From positions 1 to 45,194 of the forward strand of contig NZ_JAFCKT010000024.1 of NCBI RefSeq assembly GCF_018129985.1: DNA of 45,194 bases. The letters are read 5' to 3'. The notes under the pieces are model-generated. The model did not search any database, was not told the origin of the DNA, and worked only from the letters and a program-made list of their open reading frames with translations. Position 1 is the stretch's first letter. Each line of letters starts with the position of its first letter. A program made the position numbers and the translations under genes. Shown here one piece after another: positions 1-7,913 of the stretch. The DNA comes from Bradyrhizobium sp. SZCCT0148. Its GTDB lineage: Bacteria; Pseudomonadota; Alphaproteobacteria; Rhizobiales; Xanthobacteraceae.

Positions 1-77
1 GTCGAAGCGAGCCATCAAAGCCTCCCTTTGGGAAGCCTTGAATCACTCCGCCTCATCACCCGCAAGGGGTTTGGGTA
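1..77 (-). repeat. Left terminal inverted repeat (insertion sequence 5' end)
   Basis: These 77 bases are the exact reverse complement of 45118-45194. Read outward on the minus strand they contain a GGGAGG ribosome binding site and then ATG with codons for M-A-R-F-D at 15..1, where the window stops. That start is typical of IS5-family transposases, but five residues cannot prove the family. Similarity continues a little further inward with a 2-base gap (CTAGGTTC is present on both sides), so the two copies are not identical. CTAG fits the YTAR target preference of IS5-type elements; this is inference. Confidence 0.75.
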
Positions 78-81
78 GAAC

Positions 82-981
82 CTAGCCCAGCTCGATCGGT
101 GCGCCGCGGCCGCTGAGCTCCTCGTCGAGGCGCAGATAATGCGCGAGATAGTCGTGCAGCGCGGTCGCCGCCTTCGAGGTCGCGCCGCTGGATTTGTAAA
201 GCAACAGCTCGATCTTCGGCAACGGCGGCAGGCCCTCGTTCGGTCCGATCTCGCGCATGGCCGGCACCAGCGCGCTGCGGCCGAGCACGGTCACCGCCAT
301 CCCGGCGAAGGCCGCGGCCTGGAGGCCGCCGACGCTTTCGCTGACGCAGGCGACGCGCCAGCGCAGATTGGCGCGCTCCAGCGTATCGATGGCGTAGTCG
401 CGATAGATGTTGCCCGGCGGCAGCAGCGCGAGCGGGATCGGTCGCTCCTGATGCGCCGTGGACTGCTCGCCCGTCATCCACACCAGCTGTTCGCGCCGCA
501 CCACCTGGCCGCCGGTGAAATCGTTCATGCGGGTGACGAGCGCGATGTCGACGTCGCCGCGCTTGACCAGGCCGACCAGCGGCGTCGACAGCGCGCAATT
601 GAGCTCGACCTGCACGCGCGGAAAGGATTTTTTGAACACGCTGAGGATCTGCGGCAGCATGAACGCGGCATAGAGATCCGGCGTGCCGAGCACGACCTGG
701 CCCTCGATCTCCTGCGACGCCAGTTGCGAAATCAGCTCGTCATGCAACCTCAGGATGGATTTGGCGTAGGTGAGGACCGTGGTGCCGTCGTCCGTCAAGA
801 TGAGCCTGCGGCCGCCGTGCTCGAACAGCTGCTTGCCGGTGAGCTCCTCCAGCCGCTGCAATTGCAACGTGATCGCCGGCTGGGTGCGGCCCAGCCGTCG
901 CGCGGTCTCGGTGATGCTGCCGGTCTCGACCACCGAGATCAGCGACCGGAGCATGCGGATGTCGAGGCTGACGAGGTTCAT
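82..981 (-). CDS. LysR family transcriptional regulator
   Basis: A 299-residue LysR-type regulator. An N-terminal winged helix-turn-helix (about residues 7-66, with the typical GSITETARRLGRTQPAIT segment) is followed by a LysR substrate-binding domain (about 92-290), which normally senses a small metabolite. Length is normal for the family. It lies downstream of the amidase and MFS genes on the same strand, 77 bp after the amidase stop, so it probably regulates that amide-uptake set; this is inference. The stop codon (TAG in CTAG) sits directly against the insertion-sequence end at the window edge, so the native C-terminus may have been slightly altered. Start ATG at 981. Confidence 0.9.
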   Translation of the reverse strand: MNLVSLDIRMLRSLISVVETGSITETARRLGRTQPAITLQLQRLEELTGKQLFEHGGRRLILTDDGTTVLTYAKSILRLHDELISQLASQEIEGQVVLGTPDLYAAFMLPQILSVFKKSFPRVQVELNCALSTPLVGLVKRGDVDIALVTRMNDFTGGQVVRREQLVWMTGEQSTAHQERPIPLALLPPGNIYRDYAIDTLERANLRWRVACVSESVGGLQAAAFAGMAVTVLGRSALVPAMREIGPNEGLPPLPKIELLLYKSSGATSKAATALHDYLAHYLRLDEELSGRGAPIELG

Positions 982-1058
982 GCGGCGTCCATGTCGCCCG
1001 CAATTTATGCAAAACCCATGCTAGCGAGTCCACCTTGTCGGTCATGTCCTCGGCGAGG

Positions 1059-2426
1059 CTATCTCCGCAACATGGCCTCGATCTGCTGGGCGGCGCCAAG
1101 CAGGGTGCGGTCCTCTCCCCGCCGGGCGATGATTTGCAGGGCGAACGGAAGGCCGCGCGGATCCGTTCCGCACGGAATCGAGATCGCGGGCAGGCGGGCA
1201 TGGTTGACGAAGGGCGTAAACACCGCATGCCCCCGTGGGCTCGCGGGCTTGCCGCCGATCATGTCCGGCCCAAGTTGCGTCAGCGACCAAGCGACGCAGG
1301 GGACGGTTGGGGTCAGCAGCAAGTCCACCTCCGTGAGGAAACCGGCGAACGCCCTGGCGACCGCGGCGCTTGCGACCAGAGCTCCAGCAACCTCTGCACC
1401 CGACCAGGACAGGCCGCGTTCGATCTGCCTGGCGACGTCAGGATCAAACATGGAGGGATCCTTGCGGAACGCGTCCCCATAGAGCGCAGCGAGACCCGCA
1501 TGCTGGAGCGGCATGATGGCGTCTTCGGTCGCGCCCGCCGGCCAGACCGGATCGCGCTGCATAATGCGCAAGCCTGCCGCGGAAAGGCGGTCGACGGTTG
1601 AGGCGAGGCCATCCGCGACGATGTCGTCGACGGCGACGTCGAGCCCAAGACGGGGCGAGAATGCGATGCGCAGGCCGGCGACGTCTTCGGCCTGCGCGGG
1701 GATGACGGCGGAGTCCGGGTCGCGCGGATCGGCGCCGGCCATGGCCTCGAAAGCCAATGCGATATCGGCCACGTCGGACGCGATCGGTGCGATCACGGAG
1801 AGGCCGAAGAACGGCTCGGCAAAACCGGGTCCGTAGGGGATCGCGCCATAGGATGGCTTGAAGCCGGCGACGCCGACATGAGCCGGCGGCCTGCGGCTGG
1901 AGCCGCCGGCATCGGTGCCGATTGCGAGCGGCACGAGGCCGGCTGCGACGGCAGCGGCAGGACCGCCGGACGAGCCGCCCGGTGTCAGCGCGTGATCGAG
2001 CGGGTGGCGCGTGGGCCCGTAGAGCTGTGATGTGGTGACCCCCTTGCAGGCGAATTCCGACGTCGCCCCGATGCCGACGACGACGGCGCCGGCGCTGCGC
2101 AGCCGCTCGATCGCGATCGCATCGTCGGGCGCGACGAAATCGGCAAACAGGCGCGAGCCCTGCGTGACACGCCAGCCGGCGACCCAGATGTTGTCCTTGA
2201 CGACGATGGGCACGCCCGCGAGCGGCATGGTCTCGCCGGCGCGCAGGCGAGCGTCGACCGCTGCGGCATCGGCCAGCGTGCGCTCGGGGTCGATCGTGAC
2301 CACCGCATTGAGCGCCTTGGCGGCCTCGACGCGCGCGAGAGCGGCTTTGGCGGTCTCGACCGCGGTCGTTCGTCCGGCCGTGACATCGACCGCGATCCCG
2401 CGCGCACTATTGAACAGTCTTGTCAT
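1059..2426 (-). CDS. Amidase signature family hydrolase
   Basis: A 455-residue amidase-signature enzyme, which hydrolyses a carboxamide or carbamoyl bond to acid plus ammonia. The Ser-cisSer-Lys triad is visible: Lys77 in VVKDN, cis-Ser152 in the TPGGSSGG loop and nucleophile Ser176 in GTDAGGS. The 24-residue spacing between the two serines is as expected. Relatives include AtzF (allophanate hydrolase) and aryl or indole acetamide hydrolases; the sequence alone does not fix the substrate. The start overlaps the end of the upstream MFS gene by 20 bp, so the two are almost certainly co-transcribed and translationally coupled. The LysR gene follows. Confidence 0.9.
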   Translation of the reverse strand: MTRLFNSARGIAVDVTAGRTTAVETAKAALARVEAAKALNAVVTIDPERTLADAAAVDARLRAGETMPLAGVPIVVKDNIWVAGWRVTQGSRLFADFVAPDDAIAIERLRSAGAVVVGIGATSEFACKGVTTSQLYGPTRHPLDHALTPGGSSGGPAAAVAAGLVPLAIGTDAGGSSRRPPAHVGVAGFKPSYGAIPYGPGFAEPFFGLSVIAPIASDVADIALAFEAMAGADPRDPDSAVIPAQAEDVAGLRIAFSPRLGLDVAVDDIVADGLASTVDRLSAAGLRIMQRDPVWPAGATEDAIMPLQHAGLAALYGDAFRKDPSMFDPDVARQIERGLSWSGAEVAGALVASAAVARAFAGFLTEVDLLLTPTVPCVAWSLTQLGPDMIGGKPASPRGHAVFTPFVNHARLPAISIPCGTDPRGLPFALQIIARRGEDRTLLGAAQQIEAMLRR

Positions 2427-3603
2427 GGCCTCCCCAGATCAACGCCAATGTGCCGCACAGCGCAAGGCAGGCCAAGGCGACGAAAGCCGCGCCGAGGCTG
2501 GCCGCGGCGTCCAGGATCGAGATCAGCGCCGCGGCAGCCAGCAATCCCGCATAGGATGCGGTCAACACCGCACCGGTGGTCTCGCCGATCCGATCCTGCG
2601 GCGCGAGGCGCGCGATCTCGGCAACGAAAACGCCGTTCCAGCCCGACGCCGTCAGGCCGAACAGCGCGGCCATCGCGAATTGCCAGGTGCGTCCGAGCGA
2701 TCCGCCGTCGAGGCCGAGCAGCGCGGCGCAGAAGGCCATGCCGAGGCCGATGACGACAAGAACGGCGCGCGAGGCGTCGAGCCGCATCGCGACAAAGCCC
2801 CAGCCGAGCCGACCCACCAGGCCACCGGCTTGCGCGCAGGCGAGCGCCATCCCGGCCTCGATATGGCTGAGGCCGAGTTCGCGGGTGCCCAGCGTGACGA
2901 AGACCGTGTTGAGCGACACCTGCATCGCGCTGAACGGCATCGAGGCCAGCGCCAGCATCGCAATGCGCCGGTCCGCGGTAACGAGCGCCAGCCGTGCACG
3001 GAGACCGAGCTCTGGAAGTGGGGCCGCCTTGCCGGCATAGGCCGGCCGCAGCCGCTCGAACAGCAGGATCGCGAGCAGCGCGCAGGCTCCGACGGCTGCG
3101 TAGCACCAGGCGGGTCCGAGCGAGACGGCAATGGCAGGCAGCACCAGCGAGCCGCAGACGGCGCCAATCTGGTTGCCGGTCTGTCGCACCGAGAACACGA
3201 AGGCCCGCCGTTCGGCCGTCACGAGCCGCGACAGCAGCGCCGCGCTAGCCGGCGTCTCCGGTCCGAATGCAAGGCCGAGACAGAGGCCCGCAGCGAGCAG
3301 CGCAGCCGTCGTGCCGAGCGAGGCCAGCGCCATGCTGACGACGATGGCCGCGGCGCAAAGGCTGGCGATCCGGAGCGAGCCCAGCCGCGCAATGAAACCG
3401 CCGCCCCAGAACGAGGCGGGGATTCCGACGGCGAACACCGCGCAGGAGAACATCGAGAGCTGCCAGACCTCGATACGGGCGCGCGGCGCGACCACGCCCG
3501 GCGCGAACAGCGCGAGCGCCACCAGGGCCTGGAGCCAGGTCATCGCCCCCAGGGCCGGCAGCAGCGCGGGCGCTGGCCGAGCGGCACCGTTTGCGTCTAC
3601 CAT
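2407..3603 (-). CDS. Major facilitator superfamily transporter
   Basis: A 398-residue inner-membrane carrier with about twelve hydrophobic segments and a cytoplasmic central loop near residues 185-210, the usual 6+6 MFS layout. The substrate cannot be read from the sequence. Overlap with the amidase gene downstream suggests it imports that enzyme's amide substrate. Its ATG (3603) lies only 23 bp from the divergent start codon of the hydroxyisourate hydrolase-like gene, so each promoter must lie inside the other gene. No strong Shine-Dalgarno is seen in front of this ATG, and a start slightly inside is possible. Confidence 0.85.
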   Translation of the reverse strand: MVDANGAARPAPALLPALGAMTWLQALVALALFAPGVVAPRARIEVWQLSMFSCAVFAVGIPASFWGGGFIARLGSLRIASLCAAAIVVSMALASLGTTAALLAAGLCLGLAFGPETPASAALLSRLVTAERRAFVFSVRQTGNQIGAVCGSLVLPAIAVSLGPAWCYAAVGACALLAILLFERLRPAYAGKAAPLPELGLRARLALVTADRRIAMLALASMPFSAMQVSLNTVFVTLGTRELGLSHIEAGMALACAQAGGLVGRLGWGFVAMRLDASRAVLVVIGLGMAFCAALLGLDGGSLGRTWQFAMAALFGLTASGWNGVFVAEIARLAPQDRIGETTGAVLTASYAGLLAAAALISILDAAASLGAAFVALACLALCGTLALIWGGHDKTVQ

Positions 3604-3626
3604 GCAGCTGCACTCATAGGAGGATC

Positions 3627-3965
3627 ATGGTGGCAGGTGGTATTTCCATTCACGCGGTCGACGTGGCGAGCGGACGGCCGGCGCAGGGCCTGCGCGCCGA
3701 GATCTGGCGGATCGATCCGGACTCGCTGCGCATCGCCGACGGGCGGCTCGGCGCCAACGGCGTGCTCGATCATCCCGTCGCGCAAGGCGCGGGCGTGACG
3801 GCCGGCGAGTATGAAGTCCTGTTTCATCTCGGCGCGTTCTTCGGCGACAGCGACGGTTTCCTGACCGTGGCGCCGTTTCGCTTCCGCATCAAGAACGTCG
3901 ATGAACATTTTCATCTGCCGCTGAAATTCACCCGCTGGGGCTACTCGCTGTTTCGCGGGGCCTGA
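3627..3965 (+). CDS. 5-hydroxyisourate hydrolase-like (transthyretin-like) protein
   Basis: A 112-residue transthyretin-like protein of normal HIU hydrolase length. The start is fixed by AGGAGG at 3618-3623 just before ATG 3627. The N-terminal block has the conserved histidine (IHAVD, where the family has HVLD), followed by the arginine of the ADGR block and the late histidine in FHLPLKF. The family ends in Y-R-G-S; here the last residues are F-R-G-A. The three main catalytic residues (His, Arg, His) seem present, but the C-terminal signature that completes the site is altered. No uricase or OHCU decarboxylase is nearby, so a role in urate breakdown is uncertain. The stop abuts the stop of the convergent permease. 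Confidence 0.8.
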   Translation: MVAGGISIHAVDVASGRPAQGLRAEIWRIDPDSLRIADGRLGANGVLDHPVAQGAGVTAGEYEVLFHLGAFFGDSDGFLTVAPFRFRIKNVDEHFHLPLKFTRWGYSLFRGA

Positions 3966-4784
3966 TCAGTTGGTCAGCCGCCGCGACAGGCCGGTGACGC
4001 GCTCCATCACCGCAACCAGAACAACGGTGGCAATGATCAGCACGCTCGACAGCGCGGCGATGGTGACGTCGAGCTTGCCTTCGAGGTCCTGCCACATCCG
4101 GATCGGCAGCATGTCGGTCGCTGCGTCGCGCAGGAACAGCGAGACCGGCACGTTGTCGAAGGACGACATGAAGGCGATGAAGGCGCCGGCAATGATGCCG
4201 GGCCGGATCAGCGGCAGCACGATGCGCCGGAACGTGTAAAGGCGGCTCGCGCCGAGCACCGCGGAGCTCTCCAGCAGGGTCGGCTCCAATTGGGCAAGGG
4301 CAGCGACCGTGTTGCGCACGACATAGGGCACGCAGACTACGGTGTGGCCGATTACCAGCGTCAGCGGGGACACCGGCAGGCCGACCAGCGAAAACAGCAT
4401 CAGCGCAGCCAGACCAAAGGCCAGCGCAGGCAGGACCAGCGGCGACATGAAGAGGGAATCGAGCAGTCGCGCCGACAGTGCCTGCGACCGCGAGATCGCA
4501 AGCGCGGCGGCGACACCGAGCACGACGGACAGGCCCGTCGCCCACAGCGCGACGATCAGGCTGTTCTTCGCCGCGAAGTGCAGCTGCCAGGCGTCCCAGA
4601 GCTCGGCGTACCAGCGCAGCGAATAGCCCGGCGGCGGAAACCTCAGCGAGAAGCCGCTCGTGAAGGAGACGATCAGGACGACGAGCGACGGCGCGATGAT
4701 CAGGATCAGCGCGATGATCGCGACCAACGTCATCACCAGTTCGAAGCTGAATGCCTCGAGCGTGCGCTTGCGGCCAGCCATCAT
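3966..4784 (-). CDS. ABC transporter permease (PotC-like)
   Basis: A 272-residue polytopic permease with about six membrane segments. Its EAA-type cytoplasmic loop (ESSAVLGASRLYTFRRIVLP) contacts the ATPase. It corresponds to the second permease of spermidine/putrescine-type importers. The start is ATG 4784, which overlaps the TGA of the upstream permease as ATGA. It is the last gene of the operon ATPase, binding protein, permease, permease. The stop (3968..3966) directly abuts the stop of the convergent gene, forming TGATCA, which leaves no room for a terminator between them. Confidence 0.9.
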   Translation of the reverse strand: MMAGRKRTLEAFSFELVMTLVAIIALILIIAPSLVVLIVSFTSGFSLRFPPPGYSLRWYAELWDAWQLHFAAKNSLIVALWATGLSVVLGVAAALAISRSQALSARLLDSLFMSPLVLPALAFGLAALMLFSLVGLPVSPLTLVIGHTVVCVPYVVRNTVAALAQLEPTLLESSAVLGASRLYTFRRIVLPLIRPGIIAGAFIAFMSSFDNVPVSLFLRDAATDMLPIRMWQDLEGKLDVTIAALSSVLIIATVVLVAVMERVTGLSRRLTN

Positions 4785-5644
4785 GCGCCTCCATAGCCGC
4801 GCGACAGGCGGCCGAGCGTGGTGAAGACCGAGACGACCGCGAGCACGGCCAGCAGGAAGATGATCGAGATCGCCGACGCGAACGGCCAGTTCTGCAAGGT
4901 CGAGGCCTGCTGGTAGAGATACATCGGCATGAACAGCATCTGCCCGCCACCGACCAGCGATTGGGTGATGAAGGCGGTGATGGCGGCAGCATAGGTCAGG
5001 GTGCAGCCGGCGATCACGCCGGGCAGCGACAGCGGCAGGACGACGCGGAAGAAGGTGCGCCAGCTTCCGGCGCCGAGCGAGCAGGAGGCATCGTCGAGAT
5101 TGGAATCGATGCGGCCGAGCGCGGTGATCAGCGGAAGAATCATCAGCGGCATCTGCACCTGAGCGAGCGCGATCACGACGCCGAACTGGGTGTAGAGCAG
5201 CTTCAGGGGCGTATCGATGATCCCCAGCGACTGCAGTGTCGCGTTGATGATGCCCTGGCGGCCCAGGATGACGATCCACGCGAAGGTACGCACCACCACG
5301 CTGGTCAACAGCGGCAGCAGCACGATCAGGATGATGATGGTCTGAAGCCTGGGCCCGACCCGCTGGTAGAGCCAGGCGATGGGAAAGCCGAGCACGAGAC
5401 AGACGGCCGTCACTTCGGCCCCCAGCAGCAGCGTCGAGCCGAGAACGCTGAGGCTGAAAGGGTCGGTGAGGAAGTGAATGTACTGGCCGAGCCCCCAATG
5501 GAGCCCGGCCGTGTCGTTGTGCAGCGAGAGCCAGAACAGTTGCACGAGCGGCGCGACGAAGAAGAACAGGAAGAACAGCGCCAGCGGCGCCGCCAATCCC
5601 ATTCCATATGAGGTGACGTCCCGTGATGCCGGTGCCGTGCCCAT
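4781..5644 (-). CDS. ABC transporter permease (PotB-like)
   Basis: A 287-residue inner-membrane permease, the first of two in a polyamine/opine-type importer. About six hydrophobic helices are seen, beginning near residue 17. The EAA-like loop reads DDASCSLGAGSWRTFFRVV before a Pro-rich turn. It starts 10 bp after the binding-protein gene and overlaps the next permease by 4 bp, so the operon is tightly coupled. Confidence 0.9.
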   Translation of the reverse strand: MGTAPASRDVTSYGMGLAAPLALFFLFFFVAPLVQLFWLSLHNDTAGLHWGLGQYIHFLTDPFSLSVLGSTLLLGAEVTAVCLVLGFPIAWLYQRVGPRLQTIIILIVLLPLLTSVVVRTFAWIVILGRQGIINATLQSLGIIDTPLKLLYTQFGVVIALAQVQMPLMILPLITALGRIDSNLDDASCSLGAGSWRTFFRVVLPLSLPGVIAGCTLTYAAAITAFITQSLVGGGQMLFMPMYLYQQASTLQNWPFASAISIIFLLAVLAVVSVFTTLGRLSRGYGGA

Positions 5645-5654
5645 GGTGAGGGTC

Positions 5655-6701
5655 CTAGATCTTAATCTCGCGGTTGAAGCGCTCGATCCAGGCCGAGCGC
5701 TGCTCGTTGATCTTCTTCCAGTCCTGGAACACGAACTTCTTCTTCAGCTCGGCGGTGTCCTTTGCGAGCACGCGCGCGATCTCGCCGCCCATCGTCACCT
5801 TGGAATTGGTCGGCACGATCAGATAAGGCGGGTTCATCAGCGTGGTCTGGACCTCGGGCGTCAGCGCCGCCTCGATCAGCTTGAAGGCAAGCTCGCGGTT
5901 TGGCGAGTTCTTGACGATGTGGATCGTGGTCTTGAAGGCGATGGCACCTTCCTTCGGCGCCACGAACTCGACCGGCACGCCGCGGGCTTTGAGGATCTGG
6001 ATAGCATTGAAATTGCCGGGCGAGATGTCGATCTGGCCCTGCTGGAACAGGGTCGCAAGCGCGCCAGGGTTGGCGGCCACCGCGGCGAGATTGGGCTTGA
6101 GTTCCTCCAATGCCTTGAAGGCGGGATCGATATTGGCTTCCGAGCCGCCGCGCATCTTGGCGATCTCGACCAGCCAGCCGGTGCCGAGCGTCGAGTTGAG
6201 GTTGGTGATGCCGACCCGGCCCTTGAATTCGGGCTTCCAGAGATCAGCCCACGAGGTCGGCGGCGTCTTGACGGCTTCCGGGTTGTAGGTGAGGCCGACG
6301 ACCTGAAAGAACGGAGCCGGTCCCATCGGCTCCTGCGCCTCGGCGATCAGGTCCTTGTAATAGGCGCTCTTCTCGACCGGATAGGCTTCGACCAGGTCCT
6401 GACCGATCGCGACGAGGGCAGGGCCGGGATCGTGCAGCATGACGTCGATCGGCGGATTGGCCTTCGCGGCATTCACCTTCGCGATCTGGTCGACCGAAAG
6501 CATGGGGTCGAGCACCATCGCGGCGTCGGCGTTCGCCTTGCGGAAGGCGGGCACCAGCACGGCCTTGTGCGCTTCTTCCCAGCTTCCGGTGAAGGTCGCA
6601 AACACCAGCGGGCGTGCCTGCGCGAAGCTCAGTCCGGGAAACGCCTTCATGGCCCCCAGCGTGAGGGCGGTCGTCATCAGGCTGCGGCGATTGAGGATCA
6701 T
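5655..6701 (-). CDS. ABC transporter extracellular substrate-binding protein (PotD/family 1-like)
   Basis: A 348-residue periplasmic binding protein of the spermidine/putrescine or iron(III) type. The N-terminus (RRSLMTTALTLGAMKAF, with AQA before the mature RPLVFATFTG) is a signal peptide with a twin-arginine pair, so Tat export is possible. ATG 6701 is chosen because an in-frame extension upstream has no signal-like sequence, while this start is preceded by GGAG. It lies 29 bp after the ATPase gene and 10 bp before the permeases. Family membership does not define the ligand; the neighbouring amidase suggests an amide, amino-acid derivative or polyamine. Confidence 0.9.
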   Translation of the reverse strand: MILNRRSLMTTALTLGAMKAFPGLSFAQARPLVFATFTGSWEEAHKAVLVPAFRKANADAAMVLDPMLSVDQIAKVNAAKANPPIDVMLHDPGPALVAIGQDLVEAYPVEKSAYYKDLIAEAQEPMGPAPFFQVVGLTYNPEAVKTPPTSWADLWKPEFKGRVGITNLNSTLGTGWLVEIAKMRGGSEANIDPAFKALEELKPNLAAVAANPGALATLFQQGQIDISPGNFNAIQILKARGVPVEFVAPKEGAIAFKTTIHIVKNSPNRELAFKLIEAALTPEVQTTLMNPPYLIVPTNSKVTMGGEIARVLAKDTAELKKKFVFQDWKKINEQRSAWIERFNREIKI

Positions 6702-6730
6702 GTCGAACTCCGTATGGACAATGACAGGAA

Positions 6731-7825
6731 CTAAAGCGTTGCGGGAAATGCGTTGGCGAGCGAAGGCGCGAGTGGTGCAAGGCGCACGGCGGCGCCGCTC
6801 TCCAGTGCGCGCGTCTCGCCGATGCGCGCCTGGGAAATCTTGACGCCGGAGCCGTCGGCCGTCGTGACCTCGTGCACGACGGTCGCGCCCAGCGGCAGCG
6901 ACATGCCGACCACGCCGGCGAAGCCGGTCTCGTCGCCGACGAATTGCAGATGCTCGGGTCGGATGCACACGGTAACACGGCCTCCCTCGGTGAGCGTGCC
7001 TGTGGCAGGCCGCGCGATGATCTCCGCGCCGGCATCGAGGCGGATCTTGGCGGCAGTTCGGTCCGCCGAAACGACCACGCCGGGCATGCGATTGCTGGAG
7101 CCGACAAAGGTATTCACGAACAGCGTTTGCGGGCGGTCGTAGACGTCCGACGGCGTGCCGAACTGCTCGAGCTTGCCTTGACTCAGTACGGCGACGCGGT
7201 CGGCCATCGACAGCGCCTCTTCTTGGTCGTGCGTCACGATCAGCGTGGTGATGCCGGAGACACGCTGCAGCCGCTTGACCTCGATCTGCATGTCGAGACG
7301 TAAATTCTTGTCTAGCGCGGCAAAGGGCTCGTCGAGCAGCAGGATCGACGGCTTGATCGCGAGCGCGCGGGCCAGCGCGACGCGCTGTTGTTGGCCGCCC
7401 GAGAGCTGCCGCGGCAGGCGTTCAGCCATGGTCGGTAATTGCACCAATTCCAGGAGGCGCTGCGACTCGCGCTGGCGCGTCGCCCTGTCGATACCGCGGG
7501 CAGCGAGCCCGTAGGCCACGTTCTCGCTGATGGAGAGATGCGGGAACAGCGCGTAGTTCTGGAACACGATGCCGACGGCGCGGCGGTTCGGCGGCAGCGT
7601 GTCGACGATGTCGTCGCCGATGATAATGCGGCCCTGCGTCTGCGCGATAAAGCCGGCGATGATCCGCAGCAGCGTGGTCTTGCCGCAGCCGGACGGGCCG
7701 AGCAGGGCGATGATCTCGCCGCCCTTGATGTCGAGATTGATGTTTTCAACCGCGAGCGCGCCGCTCGGGTAGCGGTGGGTGACAGCGTCGACGACCAGCG
7801 ATCGTCCGCCTTGCGGTTCAGCCAT
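6731..7825 (-). CDS. ABC transporter ATP-binding protein (PotA-like)
   Basis: A 364-residue ATPase that powers the importer. It has Walker A GPSGCGKTT, signature LSGGQQQR, Walker B LLLDEP with the D-loop, and the H-loop histidine in VTHDQEEA. A C-terminal TOBE regulatory domain (about 240-360) is typical of PotA/FbpC. Two starts are possible, ATG 7840 and ATG 7825; the inner one is preferred because GGGAGG lies just upstream of it. First gene of the operon. The 88 bp to the divergent amidase gene must hold both promoters. Confidence 0.92.
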   Translation of the reverse strand: MAEPQGGRSLVVDAVTHRYPSGALAVENINLDIKGGEIIALLGPSGCGKTTLLRIIAGFIAQTQGRIIIGDDIVDTLPPNRRAVGIVFQNYALFPHLSISENVAYGLAARGIDRATRQRESQRLLELVQLPTMAERLPRQLSGGQQQRVALARALAIKPSILLLDEPFAALDKNLRLDMQIEVKRLQRVSGITTLIVTHDQEEALSMADRVAVLSQGKLEQFGTPSDVYDRPQTLFVNTFVGSSNRMPGVVVSADRTAAKIRLDAGAEIIARPATGTLTEGGRVTVCIRPEHLQFVGDETGFAGVVGMSLPLGATVVHEVTTADGSGVKISQARIGETRALESGAAVRLAPLAPSLANAFPATL

Positions 7826-7913
7826 GATGTTGCCTCCCATTGCCCCAGAGGAGAAAGCAAGTCCCGTGCCCGACGCGGTCGCTTTTTGCGGTGCGTTTTG
7901 GCATTGTCATCCG

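Noticed and set aside
139..1482. Long plus-strand open frame opposite the LysR and amidase genes
   Set aside because: It is a GC-rich antisense shadow: composition is Arg/His/Gln-rich, there is no family resemblance, and it overlaps two clear genes.
2032..3798. 588-codon plus-strand open frame over the MFS gene
   Set aside because: Antisense shadow of the transporter with no hydrophobic or domain pattern.
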